Notes: generated from the sequence alone by a model not told the origin. A DNA stretch of 19,531 nucleotides from Bacteroides sp. (GCA_030151845.1 JASLCM010000253.1:1-19531); one strand, 5' to 3'; positions 8,116-16,100 are shown, counted from the first letter of the stretch. Numbers and translations are program-made.

Positions 8116-9851
8116 TGAAAACTAATCCAATACTTTTAAAGATAATTGTATTATCTCTCTTGATACTCCCACGTTGCTTGGTTGCACAAGAGATGAGGCA
8201 GGAGACCTATTGCAATCCTCTCGATCTTGACTATACCTATATGATTTACAACTCCGGGAATGATATATCCTATCGCTCGGGGGCAGATCCTGCTGTAGTG
8301 GAATTTCGTGGAGAATACTATATGTTTGTAACAAGGTCTCATGGTTATTGGCACTCTACAGACCTCTTGCACTGGAATTTTATTACCCCAGAAAACTGGT
8401 ATTTTGCCGGTTCCAATGCTCCAGCAGCACATAACTATAAAGATTCTGTTCTTTATGTGACTGGGGACCCATCAGGAACAATGAATATAATATATACCGA
8501 TAATCCTAAAAAAGGAGATTGGAAGGGATTACCTGGTATACTTTATGATTTACAAGATCCAGATCTATTTATTGATGATGATGGACAGGCTTATATGTTC
8601 TGGGGCTCTTCTAATGTTTTTCCCATTCGTGGTCGTAAGTTAAACAGAGAGAAGCATTTTCACCCCGAAGGAGATGTAGTTGAACTCTTTCACTTAAATG
8701 GTGATGAGCATGGCTGGGAGAGGTTTGGAGAGAACCACTCAGACACTATACTATCAGGTTATATGGAGGGGGCTTGGTTAACAAAACACAATGGAACATA
8801 TTATATGCAATATGGTGCACCAGGAACAGAGTTTAATGTATATGGAGATGGTGTTTATGTAGCCAAAGAACCGTTAGGTCCATATACTTACCAAAGACAT
8901 AATCCTGTTACCTATAAACCTGGTGGCTTTATGAATGGTGCAGGTCATGGAAGTACTGTTATTGGACCTGGAGGAAACTATTGGCATTTTGCTACAATGG
9001 CATACTCAATAAACGTAAACTGGGAAAGAAGAATATGTATGTTTCCTCTAGCTTTTGATAAAGAGGGCATCATGTATTCAGATACACGTTTTGGAGACTA
9101 TCCCAGATATGCTCCTGATGTTCCCTCTCTTTATGGTCAATTTAGGGGGTGGATGTTACTCTCCTATAAGAAACCAGTAAAGGCTTCATCTACTTTGGAG
9201 GATTTTGAGGCAGCAGGAGTCACCGATGAACGTGTCAAAACATTTTGGGTGGCTCAAGGAAAAGACTCAGATGAGTGGTTGGAGATAGACTTAGAGAAAC
9301 CAGCGTCTCTGTATGCCTTACAGCTAAATTTTCATGACTATAAATCGGATCTTTATGGTAGGTATCCTAATCTTCGCCATCGCTATTTAGTAGAAGGCTC
9401 TTTGGATAAAGAGGAATGGAGTGTTTTAGTTGATCGCTCACAAAGTTATGGAGATACTCCTAATGGTTACGTAGAGCTAGATTCTCCACAGCGGGTTAGA
9501 TACGTTCGCTATAGAAATATCGAAGTGCCGACTCCTTATTTATCGTTAGCTGAATTTAGGTTGTTTGGAACAGGAGAAGGTAAAAAGCCCAATGCCGTTA
9601 AAGAATTAAACGTAATACGAAAAGAAGATCGAAGAGATGCTCAAATAGAGTGGAGTCCAGTAAAGAATGCACAAGGCTATCATGTTTTATGGGGAATAGC
9701 CAAGGATAAGCTATATAACTCATGGTTAGTCTATGATAAGAATGAGCTACTTTTAAAGTCACTTTCGACTCAAGAAACTTACTATTTTTCAGTGGAAGCA
9801 TTTAATGAGAATGGAGTAGCCAAACGCTCTCCAATAGTAAAAGTAAACTAG
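8115..9851 (+). CDS. GH43-like propeller + discoidin (F5/8C) + FnIII secreted glycosidase
   Basis: I choose the ATG at 8115, not a TTG at 8112. It overlaps the preceding TGA by one base (TGATG), implying translational coupling, and gives 578 residues. An N-terminal signal peptide ends near VAQ (24-25). Residues about 30-345 form a GH43-type five-bladed propeller with all three expected carboxylates: base D58 in 'SGADPAVVEF', modulator D148 in 'QDPDLFIDDDGQAYMFWG', and acid E218 in 'MEGAWLTKHNGTYYMQYG'. Residues about 350-486 look like an F5/8C/CBM32 discoidin fold ('DEWLEIDLEKPASLYALQL', 'VRYVRYRNIEVP', 'LSLAEFRLFG'). Residues about 494-578 are FnIII-like. GH43 enzymes usually cleave arabinofuranosides, xylosides or galactosides; the subfamily and substrate are not evident. 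Placed between beta-1,2-glucanases, it may remove a side sugar. Confidence 0.8.
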   Translation: MKTNPILLKIIVLSLLILPRCLVAQEMRQETYCNPLDLDYTYMIYNSGNDISYRSGADPAVVEFRGEYYMFVTRSHGYWHSTDLLHWNFITPENWYFAGSNAPAAHNYKDSVLYVTGDPSGTMNIIYTDNPKKGDWKGLPGILYDLQDPDLFIDDDGQAYMFWGSSNVFPIRGRKLNREKHFHPEGDVVELFHLNGDEHGWERFGENHSDTILSGYMEGAWLTKHNGTYYMQYGAPGTEFNVYGDGVYVAKEPLGPYTYQRHNPVTYKPGGFMNGAGHGSTVIGPGGNYWHFATMAYSINVNWERRICMFPLAFDKEGIMYSDTRFGDYPRYAPDVPSLYGQFRGWMLLSYKKPVKASSTLEDFEAAGVTDERVKTFWVAQGKDSDEWLEIDLEKPASLYALQLNFHDYKSDLYGRYPNLRHRYLVEGSLDKEEWSVLVDRSQSYGDTPNGYVELDSPQRVRYVRYRNIEVPTPYLSLAEFRLFGTGEGKKPNAVKELNVIRKEDRRDAQIEWSPVKNAQGYHVLWGIAKDKLYNSWLVYDKNELLLKSLSTQETYYFSVEAFNENGVAKRSPIVKVN

Positions 9852-9880
9852 GTGTTAGAATAAAAATAAAGAAGAAGGTT

Positions 9881-12163
9881 ATGAAGAAATTAACATTTGT
9901 CGTTCTATTAGGGTTGCTTTTAGCTCCGAGCCTATGGGCACAGGATAGAAATCGTGAAATGAACAAGTTTATTGATGAACTCCTATCTAAAATGACATTA
10001 GAGGAGAAACTTGGTCAGTTAAACCTCCCTGCAGCTGGAGATATAACAACTGGTCAGGCTAAAAATGCTAATTTTTCCGAAAAGATACGCGAAGGATTAG
10101 TAGGAGGTCTTTTTAATATAAAAGGGGTAGAAAAAATTAGAGACGTGCAGCGCATAGCAGTAGAAGAGAGCCGTTTAGGAATTCCCTTGCTATTTGCAAT
10201 GGACGTTATTCATGGATATGAAACAGTTTTTCCTATCCCCTTAGGGTTAGCAGCAACCTGGAACCTAGAGGCTGTAGAGAAAACCGCAAGAATATCAGCT
10301 ATAGAGGCTAGTGCCGATGGTATATGTTGGACCTTTAGCCCGATGGCAGATGTTTCGAGAGATCCACGCTGGGGAAGGGTTTCGGAAGGAGCAGGTGAGG
10401 ATCCTTATCTTGCTGCAGAAGTAACGAAAGCTATGATTTATGGCTATCAAGGAAAGGAAAAACAGTACGAAAGAAACGACCAAATCATGGCTTGTATTAA
10501 ACACTATGCACTCTATGGAGCTTCAGAAGCCGGACGTGATTACAATACGGTAGATATGAGTAGACAGCGTATGTTTAATGAGTATATGTTACCCTATCAA
10601 GCTGCAGTAGAGGCAGGTGTTGGAACTGTTATGGCTTCTTTTAATGAGGTAGATGGAGTTCCTGCTACAGCAAATAAGTGGTTAATGACAGAAGTTTTAA
10701 GAGATCAGTGGGGATTTGATGGCTTTGTTGTAACAGACTATACAGGTATTAGTGAGATGATTGACCATGGTATAGGAGATTTACAAGAGGTATCTGCTCG
10801 AGCATTAGATGCTGGTATTGATATGGATATGGTTAGTGAAGGCTTTATCTCTACTTTATCGAAATCTGTAAAAGAGGGGAAGATCCCAGAGGAACATATA
10901 GATCAGGCTTGTAGAAGAATTTTAGAAGCAAAATACAAATTAGGTCTTTTTGATGATCCTTACCGTTTTATCAATCCTAAACGAGCTAAAAAAGAGATTT
11001 ATACAAAAGAACATCGTAAAGTTGCTCGAGAAATCGCTTCAGAGAGTTTTGTTCTTTTAAAAAATGAGGATAAAACACTTCCTCTTAGCAAGAACGGTAA
11101 AATAGCTGTTGTAGGTCCGCTGGCCAACACTCGATCCAATATGCCAGGCACATGGAGCGTTGCAGTTGATTTAACAAAACCAGCAACATTAGTAGAAGGT
11201 TTACAAGAAGTGGCAGGTAAAAAGGCCGAAATTGTTTATGCAAAAGGTAGTAATTTAACTGCAGATCCGAAACTTGAAGAGCGTGCTACAATGTTTGGAA
11301 GAGAACTTCACCGGGATAATCGTACCGATGCCGAACTTTTAGCAGAGGCTTTACAAGTAGCCAAAACATCAGATGTGATAGTAGCTGCATTAGGGGAGTC
11401 GTCTGAGTTTAGTGGAGAGTCTAGCAGTAGAACCAACTTAGATATTCCAGATGTACAAAAGGAGCTATTAAAAGAGCTTCTTAAAACAGGAAAACCTGTT
11501 GTTCTAGTTCTCTTTACAGGTCGTCCGTTAACACTATCTTGGGAAGCTGAAAATGTACCAGCTATATTGAATGTATGGTTTGGAGGTTCGGAAGCAGCGC
11601 CAGCTATAGCCGATGTCTTATTTGGAGATGTTAATCCTAGTGGTAAACTAGTTGCTACATTTCCAAGAAATGTAGGTCAAATTCCGATCTTTTACAATCA
11701 CAAAAATACAGGTCGTCCGTTAACTGGTCCTTGGTTTGAGAAATTTAGATCAAACTACATTGATGTACCTAATACTCCACTGTATCCTTTTGGGTATGGA
11801 CTGAGCTATACTGACTTTGAATACGGTGAAGTTGAGCTAAGTTCTGAAACTATGGGAAAATATGGTGAAGTAAAAGCTACTATCCAAGTAACAAATAGTG
11901 GAGCAGTAGAAGGAAAAGAGGTTGTACAGCTATATATAAGAGATCTAGTTGGTAGTACAACCAGACCAGTTAAAGAGCTTAAAGGGTTTGAAAAGATTAG
12001 TCTCAAACCAGGTGAAACAAAAGAGGTTACCTTTCATATAACTCCAGACATGCTTAAGTTTTACGATTACGATATGAATTTCGTAGCAGAGCCAGGAGAG
12101 TTTAAAGTAATGATAGGTGGTTCAAGTGATCAGGTCAAAGAGGCACATTTTATTTTAAAGTAA
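9881..12163 (+). CDS. bglX: GH3 beta-glucosidase, BglX-type, predicted beta-1,2-gluco-oligosaccharide hydrolase
   Basis: 760 residues, the size and layout of BglX-like GH3 enzymes. Signal peptidase I site near residue 20 (LWA|QD), so periplasmic. Residues about 30-360 are the (beta/alpha)8 domain ('MTLEEKLGQL', 'FAMDVIHGYETVFPIPLGLA', 'FSPMADVSRDPRWGRVSEGAGEDP', 'CIKHYALYG' with K207/H208). The nucleophile is D286 in 'GFVVTDYTGISEM'. Residues about 385-600 are the alpha/beta sandwich, with probable acid/base E513 in 'SGESSSR'. A C-terminal FnIII-like domain covers about 655-745. The start has a rare purine-rich AGAAGG a few bases upstream. It should release glucose from beta-gluco-oligosaccharides; beta-1,2 specificity is inferred from the two GH144 neighbours and from known Bacteroides GH3 enzymes of this kind. 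Confidence 0.92.
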   Translation: MKKLTFVVLLGLLLAPSLWAQDRNREMNKFIDELLSKMTLEEKLGQLNLPAAGDITTGQAKNANFSEKIREGLVGGLFNIKGVEKIRDVQRIAVEESRLGIPLLFAMDVIHGYETVFPIPLGLAATWNLEAVEKTARISAIEASADGICWTFSPMADVSRDPRWGRVSEGAGEDPYLAAEVTKAMIYGYQGKEKQYERNDQIMACIKHYALYGASEAGRDYNTVDMSRQRMFNEYMLPYQAAVEAGVGTVMASFNEVDGVPATANKWLMTEVLRDQWGFDGFVVTDYTGISEMIDHGIGDLQEVSARALDAGIDMDMVSEGFISTLSKSVKEGKIPEEHIDQACRRILEAKYKLGLFDDPYRFINPKRAKKEIYTKEHRKVAREIASESFVLLKNEDKTLPLSKNGKIAVVGPLANTRSNMPGTWSVAVDLTKPATLVEGLQEVAGKKAEIVYAKGSNLTADPKLEERATMFGRELHRDNRTDAELLAEALQVAKTSDVIVAALGESSEFSGESSSRTNLDIPDVQKELLKELLKTGKPVVLVLFTGRPLTLSWEAENVPAILNVWFGGSEAAPAIADVLFGDVNPSGKLVATFPRNVGQIPIFYNHKNTGRPLTGPWFEKFRSNYIDVPNTPLYPFGYGLSYTDFEYGEVELSSETMGKYGEVKATIQVTNSGAVEGKEVVQLYIRDLVGSTTRPVKELKGFEKISLKPGETKEVTFHITPDMLKFYDYDMNFVAEPGEFKVMIGGSSDQVKEAHFILK

Positions 12164-12175
12164 GGATTTGTTTTT

Positions 12176-13507
12176 ATGTGTAAATTTATAAAAGGACTAG
12201 GGATAGCTGCAATAGCATTGGCTTTTGCAGCTTGCTCTGGGACTTCAAAGACAAAGTCGGCAGATGAGGTAATGCTTGATAGTGTTCAATACCAAACGTT
12301 TCAATATTTTTGGGAAGGAGCAGAGCCCACTAGCGGACTTGCCCGCGAACGCTTCCATGAAGATGGTATTTACCCACTAGGTGATAAGCATATTGTAACC
12401 TCTGGTGGTGGAGGGTTTGGTATCATGTCCATTCTCGTTGGAATTGAAAGAGGTTTTATAACACGAGAGGATGGAGTAGATCGTTTAGATCGTATTGTGG
12501 CTTTTATAGAGCGAGCAGATAAATTTCATGGAGCCTTCCCACATTGGTGGAATGGAGAGACAGGCGATGTTAAAGCATTCAGCTCTTTCGATGATGGGGG
12601 TGACCTTGTTGAAACTGCTTTTATGATTCAAGGCCTTCTAGCAGCGCATCAATACTTGATAGATGGAACACCCAAGGAAAAAGATATAGCTAAACGGATT
12701 GATGGAATATGGAGAGGGGTTGAATGGGATTGGTATACTCGCAACGAAGATGTACTCTATTGGCACTGGAGTCCGAATCACGGTTGGAAAATGGACTTTC
12801 CTGTGAAAGGATATAATGAATGTCTAGTTATGTATCTGTTAGCAGCAGCCTCACCAACACATGGTGTTGATGCAGATGTTTATCATAAAGGATGGGCAGA
12901 AGATGGAGCGATAAGTAAACCACATGAAGAAGAAGGTTACCCTTTGCAACTACATTACCAAGGAGATGCTGCAGGTCCTCTTTTTTGGGCACATTACTCT
13001 TTCTTAGGACTAGATCCTAGAAACTTAAAAGATAAGTATGCAAGCTATGATAAGGAAATGGAGAATTATACTCGTGTAAACCGTGCTTATTGTATTCGAA
13101 ATCCTAAAGGGTATAAAGGATATGGGGAAAATAGCTGGGGGTTAACAGCAAGCTACTCTGTAATAGGCTATGCAGCTCACGCGCCCCAAGAAGACAGAGA
13201 TCACGGAGTAATCTCTCCAACAGCTGCCCTCTCTTCAATTGTTTATACTCCCGAAGAGTCAATGCAGGTAATGCGTTATCTGTATAATAATAAGGATCGC
13301 TTTTGGGGGAGATACGGCTTCTATGATGCCTATAGTGAGACAGAAGAGTGGTATCCTAAACTTTATTTAGCCATCGATCAAGGTCCTATTCTAGTTATGC
13401 TAGAGAATTACCGTACCGGCTTACTTTGGAATTTGTTTATGAGTCATCCAGACGTTCAAGCAGGACTTAAGAAATTAGGTTTTGAAACACCTCATTTAAA
13501 GAGTTAA
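12176..13507 (+). CDS. Compact GH144 lipoprotein, predicted beta-1,2-glucanase
   Basis: 443 residues, a second GH144 paralog without the Ig-like domain. Lipoprotein signal with Cys20 (AFAAC) and a short linker (SGTSKTKS). The catalytic barrel starts almost at once ('DSVQYQTFQYFWEGAEPTSGLARER' from 35) and shows 'SGGGGFGIMSILVGIERGFITRED', 'HGAFPHWWNGETG', 'VLYWHWSPNHGWKMD', 'GVISPTAALSSIVYTPEE' and 'DQGPILVMLENYRTGLLWNLF'. The D-x3-D-x2-E cluster is D139, D143, E146, and E215 lies in 'GYNEC'. The 69-residue spacing from E146 to E215 equals the E142-E211 spacing I recall for the characterised Chitinophaga pinensis endo-beta-1,2-glucanase. Its compact build is like that enzyme, so endo action is plausible. 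It is the last gene of the PUL and is followed by a strong terminator. Confidence 0.88.
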   Translation: MCKFIKGLGIAAIALAFAACSGTSKTKSADEVMLDSVQYQTFQYFWEGAEPTSGLARERFHEDGIYPLGDKHIVTSGGGGFGIMSILVGIERGFITREDGVDRLDRIVAFIERADKFHGAFPHWWNGETGDVKAFSSFDDGGDLVETAFMIQGLLAAHQYLIDGTPKEKDIAKRIDGIWRGVEWDWYTRNEDVLYWHWSPNHGWKMDFPVKGYNECLVMYLLAAASPTHGVDADVYHKGWAEDGAISKPHEEEGYPLQLHYQGDAAGPLFWAHYSFLGLDPRNLKDKYASYDKEMENYTRVNRAYCIRNPKGYKGYGENSWGLTASYSVIGYAAHAPQEDRDHGVISPTAALSSIVYTPEESMQVMRYLYNNKDRFWGRYGFYDAYSETEEWYPKLYLAIDQGPILVMLENYRTGLLWNLFMSHPDVQAGLKKLGFETPHLKS

Positions 13508-13536
13508 TTAGACTCTAGATAATAAAAGCTTGATTT

Positions 13537-13571
13537 AAAAGGAGATGAGTATATACTCATCTCCTTTTTTT
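13537..13571 (+). terminator. Strong intrinsic terminator ending the PUL
   Basis: GGAGATGAGTAT (13541-13552) and ATACTCATCTCC (13553-13564) are exact reverse complements. They are flanked by AAAA on the left and a run of seven Ts on the right, giving a 12-bp stem extended by A-U pairs and a U-tract. It lies 30 bases after the GH144 stop and should separate the PUL transcript from the GDPD gene. Confidence 0.88.
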
Positions 13572-13633
13572 ATGTAATATTTCTTTTCAGAACAGTAAAA
13601 AGGAAATAAAAGAAAGAAAAAGAAAGGTAAAGG

Positions 13634-13665
13634 TTTGTTTAATTATTTATTTATTCAGATATTTG
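13634..13665 (+). promoter_or_regulatory. Candidate promoter for the GDPD-G1PDH unit
   Basis: TTTG at 13634-13637, a 20-base gap, then GATATTTG at 13658-13665 match the Bacteroides TTTG / TAnnTTTG consensus with one mismatch. The -7 element ends 26 bases before the ATG at 13692, almost the same geometry as the susC promoter candidate. Together with the terminator just upstream it supports an independent transcription unit. Confidence 0.45.
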
Positions 13666-13691
13666 AATACATAAAGTTAACCCGTAATGAT

Positions 13692-14591
13692 ATGAAAGGA
13701 AAAACAACAAACCAAATGACTTTTTTGTCGCTTTTTTTACTATTTGTTTTAGGAAGTGTACAGAGTTATGCACAAAGTGAGAAAAACTATCTAAAGTTTA
13801 AGACACACAAAGAGATGCAAGATTACTTCTCTTATAAAAATGACGGAACAATTTTGCTCAGTGGACATCGGGGAAGTAAAGAACCTGGCTATCCAGAAAA
13901 TAGCATGGCTGCTTTCAAACATGTACTTAGTGTTCATCCTGCTTTTTTTGAGATTGATCCTCGAATGACAAAAGATGGGGTTATTGTGATTATGCATGAT
14001 GCGACATTAGATAGAACAACAACAGGAAAAGGAAAAGTAGCAGACTATACGTGGGAAGAATTACAACAATTTAATTTAGTGGATAGTGAAGGTAACGTGA
14101 CCTCTTATAAAATACCAACACTGGAGGAGGCTATTGAGTGGAGTAGGGGGAGAACTGTTCTCAATCTAGACAAGAAAGATGTCCCAATGGAGCGTATCGT
14201 TGAGTTGATAAAAAAAATGAAGGCCGAAAAACATGTGATGGTTACTGTGCATACAGGAGCACAGGCTAGATACTATTATGACCGTATTCCAGGAATTATG
14301 ATGTCTGCATTTGCTCGTAATGATAAGGAATTTAATGATATGAAAATATCAGGAGTACCTTGGAAAGCTATGATAGCCTATGTTGGGCATTCAATTACAG
14401 ATAAAAATAAACACATTGTAGATGAATTGAGGAGTTTGGGAGTGAGATGCATGGTCTCCTTTGCTCCAAATCATGATAAATTAGAGAGCCAAGAAGAGAG
14501 AGCTAAAGCTTACGAACTAGAAATAGCTAAAGAGCCAGATATTATAGAATCTGATTTGCCTACAGAAGTATGGGCAGTAATGACAAAATAA
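13692..14591 (+). CDS. Secreted glycerophosphodiester phosphodiesterase (GDPD)
   Basis: I choose the ATG at 13692 (299 residues). The frame extends to a TTG at 13635, but that would bury the signal peptide behind 19 extra residues and overlap the promoter candidate. The signal peptide covers 1-27 (QSYA|QS), so the enzyme is periplasmic or secreted. The GDPD TIM barrel shows its signature residues: H59-R60 in 'SGHRGSKEPGYPENS' with E69, then E87 and D89 (metal site) in 'FFEIDPRMTKDG', and H102 in 'IVIMHDATLDRTTTGKG'. Family function: metal-dependent cleavage of glycerophosphodiesters to glycerol phosphate and an alcohol. The gene runs into the G1PDH gene with only 6 bases between. That pairing suggests the product is sn-glycerol-1-phosphate, and the PUL next door suggests phosphoglycerol-substituted glucan as substrate. 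Lipid-derived glycerophosphodiesters are the alternative. Confidence 0.88.
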   Translation: MKGKTTNQMTFLSLFLLFVLGSVQSYAQSEKNYLKFKTHKEMQDYFSYKNDGTILLSGHRGSKEPGYPENSMAAFKHVLSVHPAFFEIDPRMTKDGVIVIMHDATLDRTTTGKGKVADYTWEELQQFNLVDSEGNVTSYKIPTLEEAIEWSRGRTVLNLDKKDVPMERIVELIKKMKAEKHVMVTVHTGAQARYYYDRIPGIMMSAFARNDKEFNDMKISGVPWKAMIAYVGHSITDKNKHIVDELRSLGVRCMVSFAPNHDKLESQEERAKAYELEIAKEPDIIESDLPTEVWAVMTK

Positions 14592-14597
14592 AAGACG

Positions 14598-15938
14598 ATG
14601 GAAGAATTATTGAACTTGCCAAACGATAAAATAAGGGATACTAAAATTCTCTTGATAGAGTCAGGTGCTCTTGCAAAGATACCTTCAGTTTTGATGGAGA
14701 ATTTCTATGGAAACTCTTTTCAGTTAGTAGCAGATAGCACGACCTATGAAATAGCAGGAAAAGAGATAGAAGAGAATCTAATAAATAAAGGCTTAACGCT
14801 GGAGAAAAGTATAATTTTTCCAGTAGAAGGTCTTTATGCTCGCTATGAGTTTGTGGATCAACTCGTAGATGAGTTCAAAAAGCATAGAGCTATTCCCATT
14901 GCAGTAGGTTCTGGAACAATAAACGACTTAGTGAAACGTTCTGCATTTGTTTCTCAGAGGAGGTATATCTGCGTAGCTACAGCTGCATCAATGGATGGTT
15001 ATACAGCCTATGGTGCATCAATTACTGCCAATGGTGCCAAACAAACTTTTGATTGTCCCGCACCCTATTGTTGCATAGCAGATGTCGACTTAATACGTAA
15101 TGCTCCAACAGAATACACCGCTTCGGGTTATGCAGACCTTTTTGCAAAGGTTACAGCAGGAGCAGATTGGATTATAGCCGATGCTTTAGGAATTGAGCCT
15201 ATAGATAATGAAGTATGGCACTTGGTTCAAGGTGCATTGCATACAGCTTTAGCCGAGCCCGATAAAATAAGGGAGAGAGACCTTGAGGAAACAAGAAATC
15301 TAATTGAAGGACTAATAATAGGTGGCTTTGGTATGCAAGTACACCAAACAAGTAGGCCAGCCTCTGGTGCCGAGCATCAAATGAGTCACTTGTGGAATAT
15401 GGAACACCATACCAATAAAGGAGAAGCAATATCACATGGATTTCAAGTAGCAGTAGGTACTATGCTGATAACAGCTCTATATTATGAATTGCTGAAAAGT
15501 GATATCGAAGGCTTGGATATTGATGAAGCGTTAACTCATTGGCCTACGCGTGAAGAACTAGAACAGGAATCTTTAGCCTTATTTGAAGGTACAGACTTTC
15601 CCACGATTGGAGCAACAGAAACATTGGCAAAATACAATGATCATGAAGAGGTGAGGGAACAGTTAGAGTTGCTTAAGCGAGTTTGGCCCTCTTTAAAGGT
15701 TCGTTTAGAAAAACAGTTAATTCCTTTGGATGAGGTTATAGCAAGATTACAAGCAATCGGGGCTCCCTCTAAACCTGAAGATATAGATGTGTCTAGAGCT
15801 TATTTAAAAAGAAGCTGTATTCGAGCACAATACATACGAAGAAGATTTACACTTTTAGACCTAGGAGTGCGAACTAATTTACTACCTAAGTGGTTAGATA
15901 ACCTTTTTGGAAAAGGTGGTATTTGGGAGATTAATTAA
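14598..15938 (+). CDS. egsA: sn-glycerol-1-phosphate dehydrogenase (AraM/EgsA family)
   Basis: 446 residues, no signal peptide, so cytoplasmic. It fits the iron-type alcohol dehydrogenase 2 fold of glycerol-1-phosphate dehydrogenases: nucleotide-binding 'VGSGTINDLVK' near 103-113, 'ATAASMDGYTAYGAS' near 127-141, and the three metal ligands D180 ('SGYADLFAKVTAGADW'), H260 ('SGAEHQMSHLWNM') and H280 ('AISHGFQVAVGTML'). The family interconverts sn-glycerol-1-phosphate and dihydroxyacetone phosphate with NAD(P); the Bacillus AraM enzyme is metal-dependent. It is 6 bases downstream of a secreted GDPD, implying that the GDPD's product is its substrate (catabolic direction). It is somewhat longer than typical AraM, mainly from the helical C-terminus. 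A biosynthetic role, supplying G1P for ether-type prenyl lipids, is an alternative, but no prenyltransferase is nearby. A terminator follows. Confidence 0.87.
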   Translation: MEELLNLPNDKIRDTKILLIESGALAKIPSVLMENFYGNSFQLVADSTTYEIAGKEIEENLINKGLTLEKSIIFPVEGLYARYEFVDQLVDEFKKHRAIPIAVGSGTINDLVKRSAFVSQRRYICVATAASMDGYTAYGASITANGAKQTFDCPAPYCCIADVDLIRNAPTEYTASGYADLFAKVTAGADWIIADALGIEPIDNEVWHLVQGALHTALAEPDKIRERDLEETRNLIEGLIIGGFGMQVHQTSRPASGAEHQMSHLWNMEHHTNKGEAISHGFQVAVGTMLITALYYELLKSDIEGLDIDEALTHWPTREELEQESLALFEGTDFPTIGATETLAKYNDHEEVREQLELLKRVWPSLKVRLEKQLIPLDEVIARLQAIGAPSKPEDIDVSRAYLKRSCIRAQYIRRRFTLLDLGVRTNLLPKWLDNLFGKGGIWEIN

Positions 15939-16018
15939 AAGTTGAAAGTTAACATCATAGTAAGTTTATAATTAGGTCAAGGCTGTCGTGAGATAGTTTA
16001 GATTTGTTTTACATCATT

Positions 16019-16050
16019 ATAGGTCTTAGAAGAGTCTAAGGCCTATTTTG
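16019..16050 (+). terminator. Intrinsic terminator after G1PDH
   Basis: TAGGTCTTAGA (16020-16030) pairs with TCTAAGGCCTA (16035-16045) through an 11-bp stem with one G-U pair and an AGAG loop, followed by TTTTGTTTTAATTT. It lies about 80 bases past the G1PDH stop and should end that two-gene unit. Confidence 0.75.
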
Positions 16051-16064
16051 TTTTAATTTATTTT

Positions 16065-16100
16065 AAAACCTCTTTTAGAATAAAAATAAATAGAGGTTTT
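16065..16100. repeat. Inverted repeat upstream of the DUF6377-type regulator
   Basis: AAAACCTCT (16065-16073) and AGAGGTTTT (16092-16100) form a perfect 9-bp inverted repeat with an 18-base AT-rich spacer, 49 bases before the regulator start. It could be a second terminator or an operator. A TTTG at 16098-16101 overlaps the right arm, but no good -7 element follows at the right distance. Confidence 0.35.

Larger units (their letters stand above)
901..13571 (+). other. Polysaccharide utilization locus, predicted beta-1,2-glucan PUL
   Basis: Seven same-strand genes (susC, susD, LamG lipoprotein, GH144, GH43-like, GH3, GH144) run with gaps of 11 to 53 bases or a one-base overlap, from a promoter candidate at 846-876 to a strong terminator at 13537-13571. 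Known of the families: GH144 contains endo- and exo-acting beta-1,2-glucanases, and some Bacteroidales GH3 enzymes of this type prefer beta-1,2-gluco-oligosaccharides. Inferred: the locus binds, cuts, imports and saccharifies beta-1,2-glucan. No GH94 phosphorylase and no inner-membrane sugar transporter is present, so glucose is the expected end product in the periplasm. Confidence 0.75.

Noticed and set aside
13635..13691. TTG start giving a 318-residue GDPD
   Set aside because: It would put 19 residues ahead of a clean signal peptide and lies inside the promoter candidate; ATG 13692 fits better.
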